In this document: positions 1 to 5,755 of the stretch, piece after piece
How the letters are laid out: each line of letters starts with the position of its first letter
How positions within the stretch are numbered: the stretch's first letter is position 1
NCBI GenBank assembly: GCA_023423495.1
Contig: JAFAFM010000293.1
Location: forward strand, 1-6,703
Origin: Armatimonadota bacterium
Lineage (GTDB): Bacteria; Armatimonadota; Fimbriimonadia; Fimbriimonadales; Fimbriimonadaceae
Direction: 5' to 3'
DNA length: 6,703 bases
Translations under genes and position numbers: made by a program
The notes under the pieces: model-generated
What the model saw: only the letters and a program-made list of their open reading frames with translations
Databases searched by the model: none
What the model was told of the DNA's origin: nothing

Positions 1-1029
1 AGTCTGGTGGGCTAACAGCTGGGCAAATGACCAATACAGATATTTGGTATTGGAACGGCAAACGACTTGGGGCTTCGTCATCCGCTCACTCTGAATGGAC
101 ACTTCGAGTTGGATGTCGAAGTGATTCTTACCGGGATTCATCAGGTGGGCAAGGGGCGCAGGTTCCTGGGCTTGCCCCTCGATTCGCCATGGCTCCAAGG
201 CATCTAATGTAACGACGTAAGGCGAGATCGAAGTTGCGAAGCTCTTGGCAAGGAACGGACCGAGCGGTTGATACTCCCACCTTTGGACATCGCGTGCAGA
301 CCAGTCATTCACCAGAACCAGACCAAAGATGTGATCCTCGCATTCACTGATCGGAATTGGCTGCCCCATCTCGCTCCGGCGTCCGGTGATGAATCCCATT
401 TCCAGCTCAAAGTCCAGTTCCTTAGTTGGACCGTAGGTGGGAAGGTCGCTATCGGGCGCCTTGGTCTGCCCGCTTGGGCGTCTGATTGGGTCTCCGCTAA
501 CGATCACGCTCGATGCGCGTCCGTTGTAGCCAATCGGCACGTGACGGTAATTGGGCAACAATGGCGGCTGATCCGGGCGAAACATCCGGCCAACGTTACT
601 CGCGTGGTTGATCCCCGAATAGAAGTCAACGAAGGCGTTGATTGTCACCGGAAGAAGGACTTCGACTTGAGCCACTTGCCGAAGGGCACGCTTTCGCACA
701 TTTGCATCGTCGCGAAGTTTGGGATTGTCGGCGGAAAGCAGACCAAACAGTTGACTCCGCATAAAGTTCAGGCTCTTGCGTCCACCTGCTTCAAGCACCT
801 CTTGGAAATCGCACGCAAAACTGTCGTCGGCACCCTCAAGCAACCCGGCGTGACAAAGCTCGTAGAGGTCGACCAGAATGTCTCCAATTCGCACGGCAAT
901 CGAACCGTGAGGAGCCCACTCGTCGCAGGCATACGAGCAGAAGGGAAGGTTTTGGATGGGAAAATCGCTGCCCTCAGCGACTTCAACCCAGCTTTTAGCT
1001 TCGGGATTATGCGTTTTGTCCAGATTCAT
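1..1029 (-). CDS. fahA: Fumarylacetoacetase (partial, C-terminus beyond window)
   Basis: This enzyme hydrolyses fumarylacetoacetate to fumarate and acetoacetate, the last step of tyrosine/homogentisate catabolism, in the cytoplasm. The minus strand is open for 343 codons from the ATG at 1029 to the left edge. Animal FAH has about 420 residues, so roughly the last 75 are missing. Residues 1-120 match the SH3-like N-terminal domain and the rest the FAH hydrolase fold. Visible landmarks are DFYSGINHASNVG (metal-binding D135, catalytic H142), GYNGRASSVIVSG at 167-179, ELDFELEM (metal ligands E208 and E210), NDWSARDVQRWEY (D242) with K262 in LGPFLAKSF, and TKYLYWSFAQLL at 328-339. These align almost position by position with human D126, H133, E199, E201, D233 and K253. 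The start codon overlaps the stop of the upstream gene (ATGA, 1026-1029), so translation is probably coupled. No homogentisate dioxygenase or maleylacetoacetate isomerase lies in the window. Confidence 0.96.
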   Translation of the reverse strand, partial: MNLDKTHNPEAKSWVEVAEGSDFPIQNLPFCSYACDEWAPHGSIAVRIGDILVDLYELCHAGLLEGADDSFACDFQEVLEAGGRKSLNFMRSQLFGLLSADNPKLRDDANVRKRALRQVAQVEVLLPVTINAFVDFYSGINHASNVGRMFRPDQPPLLPNYRHVPIGYNGRASSVIVSGDPIRRPSGQTKAPDSDLPTYGPTKELDFELEMGFITGRRSEMGQPIPISECEDHIFGLVLVNDWSARDVQRWEYQPLGPFLAKSFATSISPYVVTLDALEPWRIEGQAQEPAPLAHLMNPGKNHFDIQLEVSIQSERMTKPQVVCRSNTKYLYWSFAQLLAHQT

Positions 1030-1910
1030 AATTTTAATGCCTGTAGATCGGCAATAGGTTCTTCGACGCTGCAGGATCCGATTCCGATGAATAGCTCCCG
1101 CATTTCCTCAATAGTATCAAGGCCGACTTCGTGCGGGCCATAGTTGATTCGCGCCGCTTCGAACCTAAAAGCGCTTGAGCGTTCCTCGTCGATGATGCCA
1201 ACCAGCTCCCTCGTGGAAAGACCATGTTCCAAGCTAAGGGCGCTCGCCACTAACAGGTTCAGAAAGCCGTGCATCTTGCCCGTCACTTCCTCGCGGTAAG
1301 TCCGAATGGGATGATGAAGACCGGCGGTCAGTTTGAACGGGGTTTCGGTTTGCAAGCAGTTTTGAAGGAAGAGTGCGACCGCTTCGGAACTGGGAAACTG
1401 CGAAGCTTCAAGACCGCCGGTGCGAGCCTTTGCGCGCAGCCACTCTGTTTCGGCAATGGCTCCCACATGCTCCGCGAGGTCTTCATCGAGCCCCAATTCA
1501 CAGTAGACATCCACCTGGTTGAACGCTCTGAGATCTTGTAGCTTCTCGGTGAACTTCGGCCCGCTCGGCACACGAATTTCATAAGCTTCGATGTCGGCGG
1601 CGTCGCCGGACCGCTCGATAAACCGGGTCATCGCCTCCGCATCATGCACCAGATTCTCTTCCCATTCTGGCCCGCTGCTTCCGACAACCGAAATGGAGAC
1701 GGGTGGTGTGCCGTTCTGGGCCCGCAAGATGGTTTGGAATTCGTCAAGCATTGTTGCCGTACAGACGAACCGATCCATAATCCAGGCTTCCTCTCCCGAT
1801 CTGTACTTGAGGTAATCCGCGACCGCGTCCTCCATTGAAAGGCTCGCTGGCGGAAACAGCCCGGCATAGTCGAAGACGTGCGAGAGGAGACGCTGAGCGG
1901 CTTCGGTCAT
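1026..1910 (-). CDS. Conserved protein of unknown function, translationally coupled to fahA
   Basis: This protein has about 294 residues counted from the ATG at 1910. That start puts the conserved-looking LLSHVFDYAGLFPPASLSM close to the N-terminus. An in-frame ATG at 1970 would add 20 residues, and neither start has a good Shine-Dalgarno. I recognise the pattern from memory as a conserved uncharacterised family but know no assigned function. Landmarks are DYAGLFPPA (14-22), EAWIMDRFV (41-49), KARTGG (161-166), FKLTAGLHHPIR (192-203) and MHGFLNLL (213-220). They contain conserved-type Lys, Arg, His and Asn residues. Alternating helices and strands, with polar motifs at the ends of predicted strands, would fit a TIM-barrel-like enzyme, but this is inference. 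No signal peptide or membrane segment is seen, so it is probably cytosolic. The 4-bp overlap with fahA argues for a shared pathway. Confidence 0.85.
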   Translation of the reverse strand: MTEAAQRLLSHVFDYAGLFPPASLSMEDAVADYLKYRSGEEAWIMDRFVCTATMLDEFQTILRAQNGTPPVSISVVGSSGPEWEENLVHDAEAMTRFIERSGDAADIEAYEIRVPSGPKFTEKLQDLRAFNQVDVYCELGLDEDLAEHVGAIAETEWLRAKARTGGLEASQFPSSEAVALFLQNCLQTETPFKLTAGLHHPIRTYREEVTGKMHGFLNLLVASALSLEHGLSTRELVGIIDEERSSAFRFEAARINYGPHEVGLDTIEEMRELFIGIGSCSVEEPIADLQALKL

Positions 1911-1940
1911 GGTGCGCAGTTTATCCAGTCCTGGGTCAAC

Positions 1941-1970
1941 TTGTCGGCGCAGGTATTCTGGCCCTATCAT
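1941..1970 (+). promoter_or_regulatory. Candidate sigma-70-type promoter for the pdtaR-HIT-udg unit
   Basis: TTGTCG (1941-1946) and TATCAT (1965-1970) are separated by 18 bp. They match the -35 and -10 consensus at 4 of 6 and 5 of 6 positions. Transcription would begin near 1977, leaving a leader of about 33 nt before the ATG at 2010. The site lies in the divergent gap between the unknown gene and the regulator. It overlaps the longer alternative start (1970) of the divergent gene, which mildly favours the 1910 start there. This is a by-eye match only. Confidence 0.35.
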
Positions 1971-2009
1971 CCCGGGTGTCGACGCCGTGCCCGCTGGAGT
2001 AGCAAAACC

Positions 2010-2585
2010 ATGGCGAAGCTCAAAGTTTTAATCGCGGACGACGATCCCATTATCCGGCTCGACCTCAAGCAAATGCTGGAGAACCTCGATTACGAGGTGG
2101 TAGCCGAGGCCGGCGACGGCCAACAGGCTGTAACCAGCGCCCGCGAATCCAATCCCGACGTGTGCATCCTGGACGTCAAGATGCCAGTAATGGATGGAAT
2201 CGAAGCGGTGAGCATCATCACGGAAGAGAACATTGCTCCGACGATTCTCCTGACGGCTTACTCAGACCGTGAGCTTGTGGACCGGGCTAAAGATGCGGGC
2301 GTCTTTGCTTATTTGGTCAAGCCGTTCAAGCCGAGCGATCTGCCTCCGGCCATCGAAGTTGCACGGAGCCGCTATGAGCAAAACTTGCAGCTCAACAAGG
2401 AAGTGTCCTCCCTTGAGGAGAAGCTGGAAACTCGGAAGCTCATCGACCGCGCCAAGGGCATCCTGATGGATGAGCATGGCCTCAATGAGTCAGACGCTTA
2501 CCGCCGCATCCAACTCCAGTCCATGAACTTGCGCAAATCGATGAAAGAGGTCGCGGAAGCGATCATTTTGGCGAAGAGCGTTTAA
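2010..2585 (+). CDS. pdtaR: Receiver-ANTAR response regulator, PdtaR-like RNA-binding antiterminator
   Basis: This 191-residue protein has a full receiver domain (about 4-120) followed by a coiled-coil-like linker and an ANTAR domain (about 132-188). The acidic pocket is D10/D11, the phospho-acceptor is D55 in LDVKMPVMDG, and the switch residues are T82 (LLTAYS) and K104 (VKPF). All are intact, so it should be phosphorylated by a histidine kinase. The ANTAR signature RAKGILMDEHGLNESDAYRRIQ lies at 147-168. In studied members, phosphorylation drives dimerisation and binding to paired RNA hairpins that would otherwise terminate transcription. The length and domain order match PdtaR. The start at 2010 follows GGAG (1996-1999) with a 10-nt spacer, and the receiver begins a few residues later. 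The reading frame stays open upstream to 1878, but that extension has no domain content. No partner kinase is present. The gene probably heads a three-gene operon. Confidence 0.95.
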   Translation: MAKLKVLIADDDPIIRLDLKQMLENLDYEVVAEAGDGQQAVTSARESNPDVCILDVKMPVMDGIEAVSIITEENIAPTILLTAYSDRELVDRAKDAGVFAYLVKPFKPSDLPPAIEVARSRYEQNLQLNKEVSSLEEKLETRKLIDRAKGILMDEHGLNESDAYRRIQLQSMNLRKSMKEVAEAIILAKSV

Positions 2586-2614
2586 GCTCTCGGGCCGTTG
2601 CGCATAATCAGATC

Positions 2615-3112
2615 ATGTCGGAACGGCTTTGGGCGCCTTGGCGGATCACCTACATCGAGCAGCCGTCGACCGGTACCGACGCGATCAATATTTTCGTCGA
2701 CCTCCCCGCCCAAAACGAGGATCGGAAGAACCTCATTCTGCTTCGTGGTCAGACGGCATTTGTAATGCTCAACGCGTACCCGTATACCAATGGGCACCTG
2801 CTTGTCGCACCTTACCGGCAAACGTGCGACATGGAGGATCTGAACGACGCCGAACTGCTAGAGATCAATCAGTTGGTCGCGGCCGGCATCAGGTGGGTTA
2901 AGAGGGCCTATAAACCCGATGGATTTAACGTTGGGATTAACCTCGGACGCGCAGCAGGGGCCGGAATTCCGAAGCACATTCACTGGCATATCGTGCCGCG
3001 CTGGAGCGGTGACACCAATTTTATGACCACGGTGGGCGAGGTCCGGGTCTTGCCCCAGACGTTAACAGAAAGCTACGACCGACTCAAGCAAATCGCCGAT
3101 GAAGACGCTTGA
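2615..3112 (+). CDS. HIT-family hydrolase, Ap4A phosphorylase-like
   Basis: This 165-residue histidine-triad protein probably cleaves dinucleoside polyphosphates such as Ap4A. The triad is H121-x-H123-x-H125 in KHIHWHIVPRW, and the middle histidine is the expected nucleophile. The N-terminal RLWAPWRITYI, LNAYPYTNGHLLVAPYR (52-68), GFNVGINLG (103-111) and PRWSGDTNF (128-136) are typical of the bacterial subgroup that includes mycobacterial Rv2613c, an AP4A phosphorylase. I place it there rather than in the general HIT/HinT branch. The protein is shorter than Rv2613c, mainly at the N-terminus. It lacks the CxxC-type pair found after the N-terminal motif in many relatives. The start lies 29 bp after the regulator stop and has no clear Shine-Dalgarno, so translation may depend on the upstream gene. 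Hydrolase versus phosphorylase activity cannot be decided from sequence. Confidence 0.92.
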   Translation: MSERLWAPWRITYIEQPSTGTDAINIFVDLPAQNEDRKNLILLRGQTAFVMLNAYPYTNGHLLVAPYRQTCDMEDLNDAELLEINQLVAAGIRWVKRAYKPDGFNVGINLGRAAGAGIPKHIHWHIVPRWSGDTNFMTTVGEVRVLPQTLTESYDRLKQIADEDA

Positions 3113-3725
3113 GGAACTGCGGCTGGTCGCTCTGAACTGCCAGAGCTGTCCCCTAGCTTCGCGCCGGACGAATGTCGTTTTCGGGGAAGGGAATCCGCTT
3201 TCTCCGCTTGTTCTGGTAGGAGAAGGGCCAGGAGATCAGGAAGACAGGACCGGTCGTCCATTCGTTGGCCGCGCTGGTCAATTGCTGGACCGGGCCCTGG
3301 CGGACAACAACCTTTCAAGGAATGACGTTTACATTTGCAATACCGTCAAGTGCCGTGCCGCGGACTGGGCGTCAGGTCGGGCAGTAAACAGACCTCCAAC
3401 CTCGGATGAGACAACGGCTTGTCGTCAATGGCTGTTGCCGCAACTGGCATTTATAAAGCCGAAGGTCATCTTATGTGTAGGTGCGCCAAGCGCTCGGAAC
3501 CTCATCAAACCCAATTTTAAGATCACTCTCGAACGCGGGAAGTATTTCCCTTGCGAGTATGCCAAGACAGCGATCGCGACCCTTCACCCTTCTTATATCC
3601 TGCGTCAACAAAATGTAAACAAAGATGACGGTGGATATTCGCTGCTCGTCGCCGATATTGCCAAAGCTTGGGATACTGCCGTCCGCCTGCGAGAGAAAGA
3701 TCTGCCCGAAACGGCTCAAGGTTAG
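3099..3725 (+). CDS. udg: Family-4 uracil-DNA glycosylase with Fe-S cluster
   Basis: This 208-residue enzyme removes uracil from DNA, leaving an abasic site for base-excision repair. The four candidate [4Fe-4S] ligands are C14 and C17 (NCQSCPLA), C85 (NTVKCR) and C108 (TTACRQWL). The active-site motif GEGPGDQEDRTGRPFVGRAGQ covers 41-61, with E42 and the polar residues that define family 4, and the second motif LHPSYILR is at 162-169. The KRRIH loop of the DNA-crosslinking UdgX branch is not seen, so ordinary family-4 activity is expected. The C85-C108 interval has about seven extra residues (around 87-95, AADWASGRA) compared with the compact CRPPxNRxPT loop of well-known members. The start at 3099 overlaps the HIT gene by 14 bp in another frame, which implies co-transcription and probably coupled translation. 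The stop is followed by 130 bp of non-coding DNA. Confidence 0.95.
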   Translation: MKTLEELRLVALNCQSCPLASRRTNVVFGEGNPLSPLVLVGEGPGDQEDRTGRPFVGRAGQLLDRALADNNLSRNDVYICNTVKCRAADWASGRAVNRPPTSDETTACRQWLLPQLAFIKPKVILCVGAPSARNLIKPNFKITLERGKYFPCEYAKTAIATLHPSYILRQQNVNKDDGGYSLLVADIAKAWDTAVRLREKDLPETAQG

Positions 3726-3807
3726 AAACGCCGCCCGCTTGCTTATCTTTTTTGAACGTTTGGCATCGAGCCTTTAACGCGTGGCTAATGCCCGTTGGCT
3801 TTCAATA

Positions 3808-3840
3808 TAACGGTAAGCCCTCTGGAGGGCAAAGTCGTTA
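3808..3840 (+). promoter_or_regulatory. Stem-loop in the 5' leader of the KGG gene
   Basis: An outer stem TAACG (3808-3812)/CGTTA (3836-3840) encloses an inner hairpin of GCCCTC/GAGGGC arms (3817-3830), with an asymmetric internal loop between the two stems. It ends only three bases before the Shine-Dalgarno. The CCCT of the 5' arm could pair instead with AGGG inside that Shine-Dalgarno (3843-3846), so two exclusive folds are possible. No U-tract follows, so it is not a terminator. It does not match any riboswitch class I recognise. A weak promoter candidate upstream is TTGAAC (3752-3757) and TTTAAC (3773-3778) with a short 15-bp spacer. A function is only inferred. Confidence 0.4.
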
Positions 3841-3843
3841 AAA

Positions 3844-3848
3844 GGGAG
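3844..3848 (+). promoter_or_regulatory. Strong Shine-Dalgarno of the KGG gene
   Basis: GGGAG sits in the context AAAGGGAGTG, 7 nt before the ATG at 3856. It is the clearest ribosome binding site on the plus strand of this window and fixes the start. It predicts high expression, as usual for this stress-protein family. Confidence 0.7.
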
Positions 3849-3855
3849 TGTAATC

Positions 3856-4233
3856 ATGCCAAACAACAAGAAAAGCGGTGGTGGTCGCGGCGGGAATCAG
3901 AACTCCGGAAACAACCGAGGTCAGTCCAGCGAACGCGGGTTTGCCGCCATGGATGAAAAAACTCAAAAGGAGATTGCGCGAAAAGGAGGAGAGTCAGTTA
4001 GCAGAGATCGCGACCATATGTCCGAAATCGGACAGAAGGGTGGCGAAGCGGTGAGTAAGGACCGGGAACACATGGCCGAGATCGGACGGAAAGGTGGCGA
4101 AGCGTCCGGTGGCGGAAATCGGGGTGGCAATCAGGGCAGCAGTAATCGCAGCTCAGGAGATCAGAGCGGAAATCAAGGCGGAAATCGCGGAGGAAACCAA
4201 GGTAGACAGGGTGGTAGTCGTGGTGGACGTTAG
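3856..4233 (+). CDS. KGG-repeat stress-induced protein (Con-10/GsiB-like)
   Basis: This small, very hydrophilic protein of 125 residues has three parts. Residues 1-27 are low-complexity (N, G, S, R, Q). The FAAMDEKTQKEIAR lead-in (29-42) opens two 18-residue repeats, 43-60 and 61-78, each beginning KGGE and ending EIG plus one residue, and a third KGGEAS start at 79. The tail (85-125) is built almost only from G, N, R, Q and S. The KGG motif defines a family that includes fungal Con-10 and Bacillus GsiB, which are induced by general stress, desiccation or starvation. Their molecular action is unclear, but they are thought of as hydrophilin-like protectants. The R/G/N-rich tail would be disordered and could bind nucleic acids. 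The gene stands alone between the udg unit and a terminator, with its own leader. Confidence 0.9.
   Translation: MPNNKKSGGGRGGNQNSGNNRGQSSERGFAAMDEKTQKEIARKGGESVSRDRDHMSEIGQKGGEAVSKDREHMAEIGRKGGEASGGGNRGGNQGSSNRSSGDQSGNQGGNRGGNQGRQGGSRGGR
3982..4107 (+). repeat. Tandem 54-bp coding repeats of the KGG gene
   Basis: Two full units (3982-4035 and 4036-4089) and the start of a third (4090-4107) encode the KGG repeats. The two full units are identical at 13 of 18 residues but differ at many synonymous positions. The duplication is therefore old and was kept by selection on the protein, not a recent slippage event. Confidence 0.8.
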
Positions 4234-4263
4234 ATTGGGGCTGTCCGAAGGCTCCGAGCCGGG

Positions 4264-4460
4264 TAGGAGTTTCGGAAACGAAAGTCCATACCAAGCAGAG
4301 CAAGCCTGGTTCGACTGCGCCGGTCCGCGAGATATTGAAAAAGATATCGAAGAACGGAGGCGAGGAATCGGGCGGAGGCAACCGCGAAGATACACAGAAA
4401 TCGAACCTGTCTGTCAGTAGGTACAAACCCCAGGATTATCCTGGGGTTTTTTCCTTTTAA
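4264..4460 (+). pseudogene. Possible decayed or ACG-started second KGG-like gene
   Basis: In the 3' region of the KGG gene, a frame different from the KGG gene is open from 4218 to the TAA at 4458-4460. It has no ATG, GTG or upstream TTG start. TAGGAG (4264-4269) is followed, 8 nt later and in this frame, by ACG AAA (4278), which could be a mutated ATG or a rare ACG start. The reading continues with KQSKPGSTAPVREILKKISK and then NGGEESGGGNR (to 4385). The stretch I-x-x-x-GGE-x-SGGGNR (4344-4385) copies IGRKGGEASGGGNR of the upstream protein at 9 of 14 positions. The frame then runs through the terminator, which argues against an intact gene. A simple reading is a duplicated KGG remnant that lost its start and perhaps its stop. 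Chance in this G-rich DNA is possible. Confidence 0.35.
4425..4458 (+). terminator. Rho-independent terminator after the KGG gene
   Basis: A perfect 11-bp stem (4425-4435 with 4439-4449, core CCCCAGGA/TCCTGGGG) closes on a TTA loop. It runs into a TTTTTT tract (4447-4452) and a second TTTT. The direction favours the plus strand, ending the KGG transcript about 200 nt after its stop codon. It also lies 20-44 nt past the stop of the converging transporter gene. It has only a short T-run on that side, so it may act weakly in both directions. Confidence 0.93.
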
Positions 4461-4468
4461 AGTACGGG

Positions 4469-5755
4469 CTAGCAGGCTTCCGCCATGCCAACACCGGTGT
4501 CGACCTCCGTCGATGTTTCGGGCATGACTGCTGACCGGTAGGCTTTGTTGAAGAGTCCAAACAGCGACGTGATGAACATTCCCGCGCCCATGATGATGAA
4601 TGCGACCTGCAGACCGATGGCCGCGATCATCGAGCCGGCCAGCAACATCCCAACCGGCATGATTCCCATGCCGATCATGGAAATCACGGAGTTCACTCTT
4701 CCGCGAAATTCGTCTGGCACACTCAACTGGATAAACGTGTTCATTGGTATGTCGGCATAAGGAATCGCCAACCCGCAAAGCACGTTCCAGATCACATAGG
4801 GCCAGAAATACGGACTGATTGCCATCGCCGCCACGAATGCTCCGACGGCAGCCAATCCGAAAGAGAATGCGATTGTGGGCCGATGGATTTTCAGCTTGCC
4901 CATAACTGGACTCATGACGATCATTCCGGCAAAAAATGCGAACTCAAACCAGGCAAGGGTCGAAGGCTTGCCCCCGAACCAGGTCTTGTTTGCCGCGACG
5001 TGCACCACAAAGAACGGTGAGACAAATAGCCGAAACACCGTAAGCATCGTCAGCCACACAGCAAGGTCCTTTCTGCTGGAAAGGTAAGCCAGACCCAACT
5101 TAAAGTCCTTGCGAATGCTTGGCTGCTCGGTTTCCTTTCGATCTGGCTTGATCTCAGGCAGCCGACCGATATACAGGGCCGACAAGAAGAAGGAGAATCC
5201 GTTTATGACCACGCAGGCAAAGAAAAACCACCTCGGAGAAATCGCGTAAAGCGGCGCCATCAGGGAGGCCGAAAACGCCAAACCGATCAGCGGCATCAGA
5301 CTCTGAGTGGTCATGCTAAAGGCATTGGCTTCCATCACCTTGTCCTGCGGAATGAGGTTGGGAATCGCTGCGCTTTTGGCCGGCAGGAAGAAGCACCGAA
5401 TGGTGCTCAACAGAAATGCAACCGTTCCTAGAAGCCATGCGGGTGGGGCAGCGTTGAACGCCAAGACAGATCCGAAGATCAGCAAAGCGAAGCCGCAGAC
5501 CACGTCGCTAACCCACATGATCTTGCGGCGATCGATGCGGTCGGCAATGATGCCTGCGTATGGGCTGAAGAAAAGGTAAGGCAACGCTTCCAGAGCGCCC
5601 ACAACACCAACCATCCAGAGCTTGCCCGTTATCCGCTCCGCCATGAACATAAACGTGACGAAGTAGAAGGCATCCCCTAACTGCGAGATCGATTGGCCGA
5701 GCCAAAGGTCGCGAAAGGACCGATATTCAAGAATGCTGGGAAGCTTTAAACGCAA
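4469..5755 (-). CDS. Major facilitator superfamily transporter, probable efflux
   Basis: This is a membrane protein of about 428 residues with 10-12 hydrophobic segments over its whole length. The first helix-loop region reads FRDLWLGQSISQLGDAFYF (14-32), typical of drug or siderophore exporter-like MFS proteins of the MFS_3 type. The motif-A loop GIIADRIDRRK (68-78) lies between helices 2 and 3, and the repeat-like PDEFRGRVNS (347-356) precedes helix 10 or 11. A charged central loop (PEIKPDRKETEQPSIRKDFK) separates the two halves. The substrate is unknown. I choose the TTG at 5755 because GGAG lies 7 nt upstream and RLKLPSILEYRSFRDLWLG is a normal start for the family. A GTG at 5824 would add 23 Ala/Pro/Ser-rich residues with a poor ribosome site. 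The gene converges on the KGG gene and follows the hydrolase gene, but a promoter-like site lies between them. Confidence 0.92.
   Translation of the reverse strand: MRLKLPSILEYRSFRDLWLGQSISQLGDAFYFVTFMFMAERITGKLWMVGVVGALEALPYLFFSPYAGIIADRIDRRKIMWVSDVVCGFALLIFGSVLAFNAAPPAWLLGTVAFLLSTIRCFFLPAKSAAIPNLIPQDKVMEANAFSMTTQSLMPLIGLAFSASLMAPLYAISPRWFFFACVVINGFSFFLSALYIGRLPEIKPDRKETEQPSIRKDFKLGLAYLSSRKDLAVWLTMLTVFRLFVSPFFVVHVAANKTWFGGKPSTLAWFEFAFFAGMIVMSPVMGKLKIHRPTIAFSFGLAAVGAFVAAMAISPYFWPYVIWNVLCGLAIPYADIPMNTFIQLSVPDEFRGRVNSVISMIGMGIMPVGMLLAGSMIAAIGLQVAFIIMGAGMFITSLFGLFNKAYRSAVMPETSTEVDTGVGMAEAC

Noticed and set aside
268..1143. Plus-strand open frame of 291 codons
   Set aside because: It lies antisense to fahA and the unknown gene. 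Its translation has no recognisable motif, while the opposite strand encodes an unmistakable fumarylacetoacetase.
1878..2009. N-terminal extension of the response regulator by 44 residues
   Set aside because: The extra residues have no domain content and cover the likely promoter and Shine-Dalgarno, and the receiver domain begins normally at the 2010 start.
3741..3758. T-rich run after udg as a terminator
   Set aside because: The TATCTTTTTT run has no stable stem in front of it, so there is no support for a rho-independent terminator.
3806..3811. TATAAC as a -10 box for the KGG gene
   Set aside because: No -35 lies at a proper distance, and transcription from it would start inside the hairpin it partly overlaps.
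3813..3835. Inner KGG leader hairpin as an ANTAR target (GCCC, six-base loop, GGGC)
   Set aside because: Known ANTAR targets have two consecutive hexaloop stems with A at loop position 1 and G at position 4. Here only one hairpin is present, its first loop base is T, and no terminator alternates with it.
4094..4420. Plus-strand open frame of 108 codons across the end of the KGG gene
   Set aside because: The first part is an out-of-frame reading of the G/A-rich KGG tail (runs of Ala, Val, Ile). The second part has no KGG-like similarity, unlike the third frame.
4234..4424. Resemblance to tmRNA (GGGGCTG start) or RNase P RNA (GAAAGTCC, ACAGAAA)
   Set aside because: Only short word matches are present. 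The stretch is too short for RNase P, and there is no tRNA-like end, tag frame or pairing of the conserved core.
4230..4778. Minus-strand open frame of 182 codons
   Set aside because: It overlaps the transporter gene in another frame, crosses the terminator, and is rich in His/Arg/Cys typical of shadow frames.
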